From NCBI RefSeq assembly GCF_013282575.1, contig NZ_JAAAYE010000003.1, positions 1 to 64,000 of the forward strand: DNA of 64,000 nt, in the 5' to 3' direction. This DNA is from Paraburkholderia sp. NMBU_R16 (GTDB taxonomy: Bacteria > Pseudomonadota > Gammaproteobacteria > Burkholderiales > Burkholderiaceae). Below are positions 17,501 to 25,356 of this stretch, piece by piece (positions within the stretch are counted from its first letter, which is position 1; each line of letters begins with the position of its first letter). The notes beneath the pieces were generated by a model. That model had not been told where the DNA came from and did not search any database. It saw only the letters and a list, made by a program, of their open reading frames with translations. A program made the translations under genes and the position numbers.

Positions 17501-18473
17501 TCCGCTGCTCGTGCGCCCGCTGATGCAAGCGTTCGCCGTCGTGATCGGGCCCGCCGGCGACGAAGTGAACAAGGTGTGGAACGCACAGGTGCTCCAGCCG
17601 TTCCAGACATCGCTTGCGAACAAGTATCCGTTCATGGCCAATGCGAAGGTCGAGGCCGGTGCCGGCGAAATCGCGCAAGTGTTCGGCCCGGACGGCGCCG
17701 TCTCGAAGTTTGTCGGGACCACGCTGGGGCCGCTCGCGGTCAGGCGCGGCGATACGCTGAGCCCGCGCACGTGGGGCGGCATGGGCGTCGCGTTCACGCC
17801 CGACTTCTCGAGCGGGTTCGCACGCTGGGTCGCCCCGCTCTCGGGCGCGGCGGCAGGCGGCGCGCAAGCGACGGCGGAGCCGCAAACCGTCTTCCAGATC
17901 CTGCCGCAGCCCGGTGCAAAGACGACCGAATACACGCTGACGATCGACGGCCAGCAACTGCGTTACCGGAACACCCCCGCGCAGTGGGCCAACTTCGTAT
18001 GGCCCAACCCGCAGGGCGCTGCCGGTGCCACGCTCACGGCGACGACGTTCGATGGCCGCACGATTCAGCTCGTCAACGAACCCGGGCGCTACGGGCTCGA
18101 GAAGCTCATCAATTCGGCGCAACGCAAGCGCAATGCCGATGGCACGTTCGACCTGTCGTGGACGCAAGGCGATGTGACCGTCGCATTCAGCATGCGCATC
18201 GTCAGCACGTCGCAACCGCAAGCCGGCAGCGGCGATGCGCCTCAGCAACAGAGCTTGCGCGGCACACGGCTGCCGGCGAGCGTCGTCGACGTCGCCGCAG
18301 CCCGTGCGAATGCCGCGGCCGCAAGCGGCTCGACGCCGGCGACGGCGGCCGCTTCGGGCGCGACGACGGCCGCCACTTCCGGTCCGACGCCGAGCATCGA
18401 CTCGCCGCGCACCGTATCGACCAATCCGGCCGCCGCCCCTGCCGCGGCCACGAACCCGGGAGCCGCGCAATGA
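14538..18473 (+). CDS. tssM: T6SS inner-membrane core protein TssM (IcmF)
   Basis: A 1311-residue TssM. Two N-terminal helices (about residues 12-57) are followed by a cytoplasmic NTPase-like domain with P-loop GNPAAGKS at 132-139, a third helix near 440-460 (FFTFVAVLALALGGWTW), and a large periplasmic region that contacts TssJ. The P-loop is intact. The last 60 residues form an Ala/Thr/Pro-rich tail that is unlikely to be folded. ATG 14538 is used because the first helix follows directly; the frame upstream lacks similarity. Its stop overlaps the start of tagF (ATGA). Confidence 0.95.
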   Translation: MQRLLNALTHKRTMTVFGLLVVAIILFGGALWFDIPLAWPGAAFAGLLLIVLVVWLWRRRAARRANSKLGEMLEQQAEADKAAAVQQPAKQAELDVLRTRLVDAVRAIKTSKIGQISGGSALYELPWYIVIGNPAAGKSSAVLNSGLQFPFADKNDAVIHGIGGTRNCDWFFTTEGILLDTAGRYSVHEEDRTEWLGFLGLLKRYRPKAPINGIIVTASIAELTSSRPDATINLARSLRQRVQELTEKLEVFAPVYVMFTKADLITGFAEFFGGGERHEYERVWGATLPYEPDERRDVVAQFDERFEELYEGLKEISIAQMSINRGNKLSPGQLSFPLEFLAIKPALRMFLATLFENNPFQYKPILRGFYFTSALQEGQTNSAAALRIGTRFGLATDNLPAPQAPSSQNGFFLRDLFSKVIFADRQTVRQFASPAKTRLRYGTFFTFVAVLALALGGWTWSTIGNQQLVANVQADLDNVVRIQQGHNDLQSRLQAMDILEDRIDQLEQFRRDRPLSVSLGLYQGDRIEQRLLAEYYRGAKQLMLDPVSQNLASFLRDVNAHPDQLTPLTRPPESGAVTVSARSGTSALNQQNAQGGLYSDASPSNVEDAYNALKTYLMLSDKRHVEAAHLTDQLARFWRGWLETNRGNMPRGDMIRSAERMITFYLSRVSDDDWPMIDANLSLVDQTRENLRHVVRGMPARQRVYEEIKARASTRFAPMTVARIVGDNNANLVAGSYAIPGTFTRDAWFQYVQPAIRDAATKELQAKDWVLNTASQDDLTLEGSPEQIQKALVGMYKTDYAQHWQRFMQGIAIQDFGSFDQAVASMNRLGDPQDSPIRKIFETAYDQTAWDNPALASTTLQRAQKGVSGWFKRMFSSREQAAQNAGIDIDPGALAPTTIGPVGTAFTGLARIVAKQGDNSLLRGYMETLSKVRTRFNLLKNQGDPGPGARELMQQTLEGNGSELADSLKFVDEQMLTGLTDDQRKALRPLLVRPLMQAFAVVIGPAGDEVNKVWNAQVLQPFQTSLANKYPFMANAKVEAGAGEIAQVFGPDGAVSKFVGTTLGPLAVRRGDTLSPRTWGGMGVAFTPDFSSGFARWVAPLSGAAAGGAQATAEPQTVFQILPQPGAKTTEYTLTIDGQQLRYRNTPAQWANFVWPNPQGAAGATLTATTFDGRTIQLVNEPGRYGLEKLINSAQRKRNADGTFDLSWTQGDVTVAFSMRIVSTSQPQAGSGDAPQQQSLRGTRLPASVVDVAAARANAAAASGSTPATAAASGATTAATSGPTPSIDSPRTVSTNPAAAPAAATNPGAAQ

Positions 18474-19456
18474 CGCAATCGGTCCAGGCGCAATTGGCCT
18501 ATTTCGGCAAAATCCCCTCGCGCGGCGATTTCGTCAAAAGCACGAACAATCCGCAGCTCCTGCAAACGCTGGACCGCTGGATTGCGCAAGCGATGGAGCT
18601 TCTTGCCGAGGATCCACGTTGGAAGATCGTCTACGAGAACGCCCGGCCGATGAACTTCGCGTTCCTCGGTTCGCAAAGCAAGCTTGCCATCGCCGGTCAC
18701 ATGATGGCGAGCCACGATGTCTCGTCGCGGCGCTTTCCGCTGGTCGCGGCAACCGCACTCGAGGTCGAGCGCCCGCTCGCCTTCCTCGCGCGCAGCCCGC
18801 TCGCATTCGCGCGGCTCTGGTCGCGCGCCGCGGCTCAGATGCGGGAGCTTTACGAGTGCACCGAGCCGAGTGCCGCGTTGCAGGCATTGGGCGACACGCA
18901 GGTCTCGATCGACGCCGGACAATCGAACTCGCACGACGGCACGTTTTCGGATTTCGTCGAGCATCAAACCTTGGCCGGGCTCGAGCAGATGTTGCTCGCG
19001 AGCGGCCATCCGGTACGACTGCGCGGTGCGATGCTCGCACTGGGCTCGCTGCTGAAGCCCGTGATGCAAAGCAAATCCCGGCATCTCGAGCGCGGACTCA
19101 CGTTGCCGTTGCCGAACGACACGTTCTACCGAAGCCTGGTTGCGGCGTTCTGGCTCGAACTCGTCGCACCGTTTCTCTCGCAGGCCGATTTCGAGGTCGC
19201 GATTTTCATCGGTACCGTTGCCGAACGCGAGCGTCTCGTCATCGGCTTCAACGGCGCATCCGCAAAAACGCTTCATAGCGTCATCGATCCGCAGGCTTAT
19301 GCGACACACAACATCGATATTGACGATCCCGAATGGGTCGACGAACACGCGCAAAACGAACCGGGCATCAGCAAGCTCGTCAGCTATCTGGAGCAACCTC
19401 AGCTCTCGCTGCGTATCGCCATCGATACGTTCCGAGAAGCATTCATCGGGGCGTAA
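18470..19456 (+). CDS. tagF: T6SS-associated protein TagF
   Basis: A 328-residue protein. The N-terminal domain (AQLAYFGKIPSRGDFVKSTN, then RPMNFAFLGSQSKLAIAGHM) is the TagF/ImpM family domain. TagF acts after translation to hold T6SS firing in check in Pseudomonas, where it works beside, but independently of, the PpkA/Fha phosphorylation pathway. It starts with ATG at 18470 inside the tssM stop (ATGA overlap), so the genes are translationally coupled. No PppA phosphatase domain is fused to it, and no kinase, phosphatase or FHA gene lies in this cluster. Confidence 0.92.
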   Translation: MTQSVQAQLAYFGKIPSRGDFVKSTNNPQLLQTLDRWIAQAMELLAEDPRWKIVYENARPMNFAFLGSQSKLAIAGHMMASHDVSSRRFPLVAATALEVERPLAFLARSPLAFARLWSRAAAQMRELYECTEPSAALQALGDTQVSIDAGQSNSHDGTFSDFVEHQTLAGLEQMLLASGHPVRLRGAMLALGSLLKPVMQSKSRHLERGLTLPLPNDTFYRSLVAAFWLELVAPFLSQADFEVAIFIGTVAERERLVIGFNGASAKTLHSVIDPQAYATHNIDIDDPEWVDEHAQNEPGISKLVSYLEQPQLSLRIAIDTFREAFIGA

Positions 19457-19460
19457 CGCG

Positions 19461-20411
19461 ATGGTTGCAATTCTTCCTGGTGTGCTGACGCGCCTCGCGG
19501 CCGTTACGGCATTCGTCTTGGCGGCCGGTTCGACAGCCGGTGCCGCATTCGCCGACACTGCGGGCCCCGCCAGTGTCTCTCCGGTCGACAACAGCGGGAT
19601 CGGCATCCGCTCGACTCCGATAGCGCCGACGCAGTCGTCCGGCCAGGCCGCCCAGGCGGGGCAGCCGCCCGGCGCGGCGAACACCGCGACACGCGTTCCG
19701 CCGTCGGTCAACGCGACGCCGGGACAAGTCGTCGCCAGCGGCAAGGTGCCCGACGAATCGACGCGCGCGGCCGTGCTGCAGCGTCTGCGCGACACCTATG
19801 GCACGGCCAACGTCGTCGATCAGATCGAGGTGGGCAATGTCGATACGCCGCCGAACTGGGCTGCCAACGTTCAAAAGCTCATCGGTCCGCAGTTGAAGCA
19901 GATCAGCAAAGGGCAGTTGAAGATCGACGGAACGCAGATCGACGTCAAGGGCGAGGTGGGCAACGAGGCGCAGCGCCAGCAGATCGCCAGCGATATGGCC
20001 AATGCGCTCAATCCCACGTACACGATCAAGAACGGCTTGCGAGTCAGCGCGTCGGAGCAAGGTGTGCTCGATAGCACGCTGGCGAACCGCACGATCGAGT
20101 TCGAGACGGCAAGCGCGATGCTGACGCCGCAGGGGCGTTCGATCCTCGATCAGATGGCCGCGGCGCTCGCCAGGCTGTCCGGCAAAACGGTGGAAATCAT
20201 CGGGCACACGGACAACTCGGGCAATCGCGCTTCGAATATCGCATTGAGTCAGGCCCGGGCCGACGCGGTCAAAGGCTATCTCGTGACGAAGGGTATCGCG
20301 CCGCAATCGATGACGACGATGGGCGTCGGGCCCGATCAACCGATTGCATCGAACGATACCAGCGATGGACGCGCGCGCAATCGGCGAATCGAGTTTCGTG
20401 TCGGGAAGTGA
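19461..20411 (+). CDS. tagN: OmpA-family peptidoglycan-binding T6SS protein (TagN-like)
   Basis: A 316-residue exported protein. A signal-type segment (LTRLAAVTAFVLAAGSTAGA) leads into a Pro/Ala-rich linker, two BON-like repeats (residues about 95-200), and a C-terminal OmpA-like domain with ETASAMLTPQGRSILDQMA and NRASNIALSQARADAVKGYL; the basic arginines in SDGRARNRRIEF complete the peptidoglycan-binding site. It would anchor the membrane complex to the cell wall, a job the TssL here cannot do because it lacks such a domain. It follows tagF by four bases. The name follows Burkholderia usage for this position. Confidence 0.8.
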   Translation: MVAILPGVLTRLAAVTAFVLAAGSTAGAAFADTAGPASVSPVDNSGIGIRSTPIAPTQSSGQAAQAGQPPGAANTATRVPPSVNATPGQVVASGKVPDESTRAAVLQRLRDTYGTANVVDQIEVGNVDTPPNWAANVQKLIGPQLKQISKGQLKIDGTQIDVKGEVGNEAQRQQIASDMANALNPTYTIKNGLRVSASEQGVLDSTLANRTIEFETASAMLTPQGRSILDQMAAALARLSGKTVEIIGHTDNSGNRASNIALSQARADAVKGYLVTKGIAPQSMTTMGVGPDQPIASNDTSDGRARNRRIEFRVGK

Positions 20412-20423
20412 ATAGGGCGACGT

Positions 20424-20443
20424 GTCGATGCATGTCGATGCAT
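20424..20443. repeat. Tandem repeat and small hairpin between converging T6SS operons
   Basis: GTCGATGCAT occurs twice in tandem. TGCAT and ATGCA inside it (20429-20433, 20438-20442) form a 5-bp stem with a GTCG loop. It fills the 52-base space between the ends of tagN and tssA. A termination role is possible but there is no T-run. Confidence 0.5.
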
Positions 20444-20463
20444 ATTGCATCCGGCGCGAAGGC

Positions 20464-21573
20464 TCATTGCGCGTCCGGCTTCACCCCCAGCAGTTCACGC
20501 AAATGCGCGAGCGATCCATCGTCCTTCACCACGGCAGCCAGCCATTGATGCAGCGGCATGTCGGCCCATTCCGCGGCTTTGTCCGCCAAATAGGCTGCCG
20601 GACTATGCGGCTCCGTCGCCCGTAAGAACTGGGCAACGGCACGCAATTGCGCGACCGCATCGGCACGGTTGTGAATCACGCCCGGATGCCGGGCTTGCTG
20701 CGTCGAAACCATTGGCGTTCCTTGCGAAAGCGGCGTCTTGAATGTCGGCTCGGCGCGCTCGACGCTCGGTGCCGCTGGCGGCTGCGCGGCGCTGCCCGAA
20801 GACACCTCGACACTCACGCCAACGTCGCGCGCGAATCGCTCCGCCAGCCCATGGACGAAAGCGTAGGAGTCCTTGACTTGCCGAAAACTCGGGGCGGCCT
20901 CTTGCGCACGTGTCTCGAGTTCTTGTTCGAGCGCGAGCATCGCCGCCTCGAACGCTTTCAGATCGGCCAGCAACGCGCGATAAAACGGCACCGGCGTTGC
21001 GCGCTTCGCCGCATCGATCTGCTCGAACGAGGGTTTGCCGCGCGCAATGTCGTCTGCGTGATCGGGGTCGCGCTTGATCGCCTGCGCGACATTCGATGCG
21101 ACCTCCCAATCGATGGCGGTGAAGCTGGCGCTCGATGTCTGCGTCAACGGCATTTCGCGCAGCAGTTGCGCAGTACGACCCACGAGCCAGGTCACGTTGC
21201 CAAGCCGGTACTCGGTGTCCTCGCCTTCAGCCAGCGGATGCACCTTGTCCCAGTACTGAGCGCAAAGCCCGCTCAGCAACGTGTAGCCTTGCGTCAAACC
21301 CGACATCCCTTGCTTGATCGCAAGGGCCTCCGTCATCCACGCGGCAACGCGCAGATCTTTCGTCCGCTTGCTCAGCAGCTCGGTGCACCGTTCGATCACG
21401 AGGCTCCAGTTGGCCTCCTTGATCTCGGTCACCCACTCGCCCTGATCGAGCGATGGGTCGTCGAAACGGCGCGCATGCTGAATTTCGTCGAAATCGTTCG
21501 AAAACAACATATCCTCGCCGCATGTCGATGCGCCGTCCAACGGCGCCAGAAGCGGTGCAAGATCGATTGCCAT
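20464..21573 (-). CDS. tssA: T6SS cap/baseplate assembly protein TssA
   Basis: A 369-residue TssA. The N-terminal ImpA_N domain is clear (LAPLDGASTCGEDMLFSNDF; later NWSLVIERCTELLSKRTKDL and GYTLLSGLCAQYWDKVHPLA). The C-terminal part is a short helical ring-forming domain ending LAHLRELLGVKPDAQ. TssA primes and caps the growing tube and sheath. The ATG at 21573 is one base beyond the tssH stop, which indicates tight coupling; the longer frame upstream is not conserved. Last gene of the leftward T6SS operon. Confidence 0.92.
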   Translation of the reverse strand: MAIDLAPLLAPLDGASTCGEDMLFSNDFDEIQHARRFDDPSLDQGEWVTEIKEANWSLVIERCTELLSKRTKDLRVAAWMTEALAIKQGMSGLTQGYTLLSGLCAQYWDKVHPLAEGEDTEYRLGNVTWLVGRTAQLLREMPLTQTSSASFTAIDWEVASNVAQAIKRDPDHADDIARGKPSFEQIDAAKRATPVPFYRALLADLKAFEAAMLALEQELETRAQEAAPSFRQVKDSYAFVHGLAERFARDVGVSVEVSSGSAAQPPAAPSVERAEPTFKTPLSQGTPMVSTQQARHPGVIHNRADAVAQLRAVAQFLRATEPHSPAAYLADKAAEWADMPLHQWLAAVVKDDGSLAHLRELLGVKPDAQ

Positions 21574-21574
21574 C

Positions 21575-24244
21575 TCATGCCACCTTGTATTCGAATTCGC
21601 CGTCCTCGCCGGCACGCACGGCGATCCTCTCCATCCGGGCCCCTTGCGCCACGCGTCCCAATACCTGCTGCGCCAATTCGGGCAGCAGGGTACCGTTTAG
21701 AATGTGGTCGACGTTGCGCGCGCCCGAGTCCACTTCTGTGCAACGCGCCAGCACCGCATCGACGAGCGACTCGTCCCACGAGAACTGTGCGCGGTGATTG
21801 GCGGCAATCCGATCGCGAATACGCCCGAGCTTCAGTTCGATGATTTTGGCGAGGACGTCATCGGAAATGGGGTAATACGGAATCACCTTGACGCGTCCGA
21901 GAAAAGCCGGCTTGAACGTTTTGTATAGTTGCGGGCGCAGCATTTCCGAAAGCGCGCCCGCATTGGGCAATTCGTCGGCCTGCTTGTTCAGGCACGCCTG
22001 CATCACGGCCGACGATCCGACGTTCGACGTCAAGATGATCAGTGCATGCCGGAAGTCGATTTCGCGCCCTTCGGCATCGTCGAGCGTTCCCTTGTCGAAC
22101 ACCTGAAAGAACATCTCGAGCACATCGGGATGCGCCTTTTCGATCTCGTCGAGCAGTACGACGGAATAGGGATTGCGCCGCACCGCCTCCGTCAGTACGC
22201 CGCCCTCGCCATAGCCGACGTATCCGGGCGGCGACCCTTTGAGCCCCGATACGCTGTGCGCCTCCTGATATTCGCTCATATTGATGGTGATGAGCTTGCG
22301 CTCGCCACCGTAAAGAATATCGGCGAGTGCCAGCGCCGTCTCAGTCTTGCCCACCCCCGAAGGTCCGACGAACAGAAATACGCCGCGCGGCTTGTTCGGG
22401 TCTTCCAGATTCGCGCTGGCCGTGCGCACGCGCTGCGCAATCGCATCGAGCGCGTGGTCCTGTCCGATCACGCGCGCGGCGAGCAGATCCTTCAGACCGA
22501 GCACGGTGCGAAGCTCGTCCTTCACCATGCGTCCGAGCGGAATGCCCGTCCATGAAGCGACGATCTCCGCGACGACATGGCCGTCGACCTGCAACGGCAC
22601 CATGGGCCGCGATTGCTGGATCGCCTGCAACGACGACATCTGCTCGGCCAGCGCCGCGCGGGTGCCATCGGCCTCGTCGGCGCTCGCCGTCTCGAGCGCC
22701 GCACGCAACTCGCCGATACGCGTCACGAGCGCGCGCTCCTGCTCATACCGCGCTTCGTCGGCCGCAAGCGTTTCGACATCGGTCGCGCGCGCCGCGCGCA
22801 GCTCGGCAAGCCGCTCTTCATGCCCCGCTCCCGCCGAACCGCCTGCGACCTCGCGTTCGAGCGAAGCGATCTCCGCATCGATGCGCTCGATCCGTTTGCG
22901 CGCATCGTCGATCGCAGCGGGTGTCGAACCGTGTGCCAACGCGACCTTTGCGCAGGCGGTATCGAGCACGCCGATCGCTTTGTCGGGCAATTGACGCGCC
23001 GTGATATACCGGTGCGAAAGACGGACGGCCTCGGTGATGGCCTCATCGAGAATGCGCACATTGAAGTGCGCTTCCATGCGCGGCGCCAACCCTCGCACCA
23101 TGGCGGCCGCCAAAGCCTCCCCTGGCTCGTCGATCTTCACGACCTGAAAGCGCCGCGCAAGCGCGACGTCCTTCTCGAAGTACTTGCGATACTCGCTCCA
23201 AGTCGTGGCAGCGACCGTGCGAAGCTCCCCGCGCGCGAGCGCGGGCTTCAGCAAATTCGCCGCATCGTTTTGCCCCGCTTGTCCGCCCGCGCCGATGATC
23301 GTGTGGGCTTCGTCAATGAAAAGAACGATCGGTACGACGCTCTTCTTCACTTCGTCGATGACGTTTTTCAAACGGTTCTCGAACTCGCCTTTGACACTGG
23401 CGCCGGCCTGCAGCAGCCCCATGTCCAGCACATGCAGCGCCACACCTTTCAGCGGCTCGGGCACGTCGTCGGCCGCGATGCGCAGTGCGAGCCCCTCGAC
23501 GACCGCTGTCTTGCCCACGCCGGCTTCCCCGGTCAGGATCGGGTTGTTCTGACGGCGCCGCATCAGGATGTCGATGGTCTGCCGGATCTCGGCTTCGCGC
23601 CCAATGACGGGATCGATCTTGCCTTCGCGCGCACGTTGCGTGAGATTCGTCGTATAGGTATCGAGCGCGGGCGTCTTCGATGCCCCGGGCGCCGCGAGAC
23701 CGGGTATCGCGCCGTCCGCCTCGCCCGCGCCATCCGTGCCTCGGCCGGCGCGCACCGGCACGGCCTCAGCCTCGTGCGATCCGGCCGTGATCTCGTCGAA
23801 TTTGTGCTTCAGCGCTTCGATGGGCACCTCGGCGAAAACGGACGACATCCGCTGTGCAAACTGCGCCAGGTCGGGTGCGCTGAGCAGGGCGAGCAGCAGG
23901 TGCCCCGAGCGGATGCGCCCCGCGTGCGAATCGAGCGATGCAATCAACCACGCCTGCTCGAAAAGCGCGATCAAATGCGGCGAAAATACCGGTGTGCGCG
24001 TGTTGCCGGTTTTCAGGCGCCCGAGCTCGCGCTCGAGATCGCGGCGCAACGTGTCGGCGCTCAGCCTGTTCGAGCGCAGCACGATCCCGAGATCGCTCGA
24101 GGTATCGTCGAGCAAAGCCAGAAACAAATGTTCGAGGTCGACCTCATAGTGACCGCGGGCGAGGCAAAGGCTCGCGGCACGCGTGGCCGCATCGAGGCAC
24201 AGTGCATCGAGCTTGGCAATGAGGGTCTTCAGAGGCGTGCTCAT
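21575..24244 (-). CDS. tssH: T6SS sheath-disassembly ATPase ClpV (TssH)
   Basis: An 889-residue AAA+ protein. The N-terminal domain that grips the contracted sheath covers about 1-160. The first ATPase domain has Walker A GEAGVGKT near residue 236, a coiled middle domain lies near 440-530, and the second ATPase domain has GPSGVGKT near 625 with EIEKAHPDV as its Walker B end. It recycles TssB/TssC after firing. The ATG at 24244 overlaps the tssG stop (ATGA). Length and domain order match the family. Confidence 0.96.
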   Translation of the reverse strand: MSTPLKTLIAKLDALCLDAATRAASLCLARGHYEVDLEHLFLALLDDTSSDLGIVLRSNRLSADTLRRDLERELGRLKTGNTRTPVFSPHLIALFEQAWLIASLDSHAGRIRSGHLLLALLSAPDLAQFAQRMSSVFAEVPIEALKHKFDEITAGSHEAEAVPVRAGRGTDGAGEADGAIPGLAAPGASKTPALDTYTTNLTQRAREGKIDPVIGREAEIRQTIDILMRRRQNNPILTGEAGVGKTAVVEGLALRIAADDVPEPLKGVALHVLDMGLLQAGASVKGEFENRLKNVIDEVKKSVVPIVLFIDEAHTIIGAGGQAGQNDAANLLKPALARGELRTVAATTWSEYRKYFEKDVALARRFQVVKIDEPGEALAAAMVRGLAPRMEAHFNVRILDEAITEAVRLSHRYITARQLPDKAIGVLDTACAKVALAHGSTPAAIDDARKRIERIDAEIASLEREVAGGSAGAGHEERLAELRAARATDVETLAADEARYEQERALVTRIGELRAALETASADEADGTRAALAEQMSSLQAIQQSRPMVPLQVDGHVVAEIVASWTGIPLGRMVKDELRTVLGLKDLLAARVIGQDHALDAIAQRVRTASANLEDPNKPRGVFLFVGPSGVGKTETALALADILYGGERKLITINMSEYQEAHSVSGLKGSPPGYVGYGEGGVLTEAVRRNPYSVVLLDEIEKAHPDVLEMFFQVFDKGTLDDAEGREIDFRHALIILTSNVGSSAVMQACLNKQADELPNAGALSEMLRPQLYKTFKPAFLGRVKVIPYYPISDDVLAKIIELKLGRIRDRIAANHRAQFSWDESLVDAVLARCTEVDSGARNVDHILNGTLLPELAQQVLGRVAQGARMERIAVRAGEDGEFEYKVA

Positions 24245-25356
24245 GAGTCGACAGTTCCTGTGTCTTGGAAGGAATGGATGAGGTTCAGTTCGTAGCGTGC
24301 GTCGTCGCGATCGCACTCCGCTTCGCGCGTGCAAAGAAAGGCATCCCAGCCCAGCCGCGCGCCTGCGCCGAGCTGGCTCGTGCCGACCTCTTCGCGCGCC
24401 AGGACGAGCCATACCTCGTACTCGAGCATGTCGCCAGCGGCAATCGACAGCATGCGCTCGAGCGCGATGGCCGACGCAGCGCCCGGCAGAAATGCTTCGT
24501 AGTCCTGTTTATCGAGCGGGCCGACGACGAGCCGCGCGCGCATATCGCGTTGCCAGACGCGCTCTCCCACGAGCGCGGTCGCGCCGAGCTTCGCGTTGGT
24601 CAGGCCGAGCCGCGAGAGACGTTCGGCGGGCACCTCGTACCACTTGCCGATGAACTGCTCGACCTGCACAGGCACGCGAAAGTAGTCCGACAATGCACGC
24701 TCCAAATAGGCGGCGGACATCGGCCGATGCCGGATCGGCAGCGCGAAGCCGGCCATCGCTTCGTCGACGAGCGCGCCGGGACCGCGCTGCAGCGCGGCGC
24801 GCGTCGGCACATGCGTCAATCCCGCAAGCGCCAGCAGCAGCGGGAGATAACGTTCGTTCCGATCGAGCTCGTAATGAAACGGGAGGCGATACTTTTTCCA
24901 TGCCTCGTAAAAAAGCGCCGTCGCCCGATCGGAAAACACATCGAAAAATTCGCGCGCGGCCCGGTCGCGCTGCAACTGTTCGCGAGCGGCGAGCTGCTCC
25001 GTGTAATGCAGCGGCAGCGCGCCCTGGCCACCCAACATGCCGAAGAACGACGGCGTCAATTCGATCCGCGCGAGCGATCGGTCCGCCATCGCCGCACGGC
25101 GCTCCTCCGGGTGCGCGAGCGCAGCGCCCGCGTGATCGTAGGAGACTGCCCGCTCGAGCTCGCTCGGCGCGAACGTCAACGACAACGTGCTGCGGAATCC
25201 GATATGCCCGGCGACGCGTTCGCCGGCGCGGCGCGATACCTGCTGCGCGAACCACATCTCGAGCACGCGCACGGCCTGGAAAAATTGAAAGCGGTACGGC
25301 TCGTCGAGGAGCCGCTCCACTACGCCAGCATCGAATCGGCGCTGCGCGGCTTGCAT
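24241..25356 (-). CDS. tssG: T6SS baseplate protein TssG
   Basis: A 371-residue wedge component of the baseplate. Family features are the opening RLLDEPYRFQFFQAVRVLEM, the GHIGFRSTLSLTFAPSEL segment, FFGMLGGQGALPLHYTEQLA and the WYEVPAERLSRLG region. TssG pairs with TssF and TssK. Its start overlaps the end of tssF by 37 bases and its stop overlaps the start of tssH by four, so these genes are translated in series from one message. Confidence 0.94.
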   Translation of the reverse strand: MQAAQRRFDAGVVERLLDEPYRFQFFQAVRVLEMWFAQQVSRRAGERVAGHIGFRSTLSLTFAPSELERAVSYDHAGAALAHPEERRAAMADRSLARIELTPSFFGMLGGQGALPLHYTEQLAAREQLQRDRAAREFFDVFSDRATALFYEAWKKYRLPFHYELDRNERYLPLLLALAGLTHVPTRAALQRGPGALVDEAMAGFALPIRHRPMSAAYLERALSDYFRVPVQVEQFIGKWYEVPAERLSRLGLTNAKLGATALVGERVWQRDMRARLVVGPLDKQDYEAFLPGAASAIALERMLSIAAGDMLEYEVWLVLAREEVGTSQLGAGARLGWDAFLCTREAECDRDDARYELNLIHSFQDTGTVDS

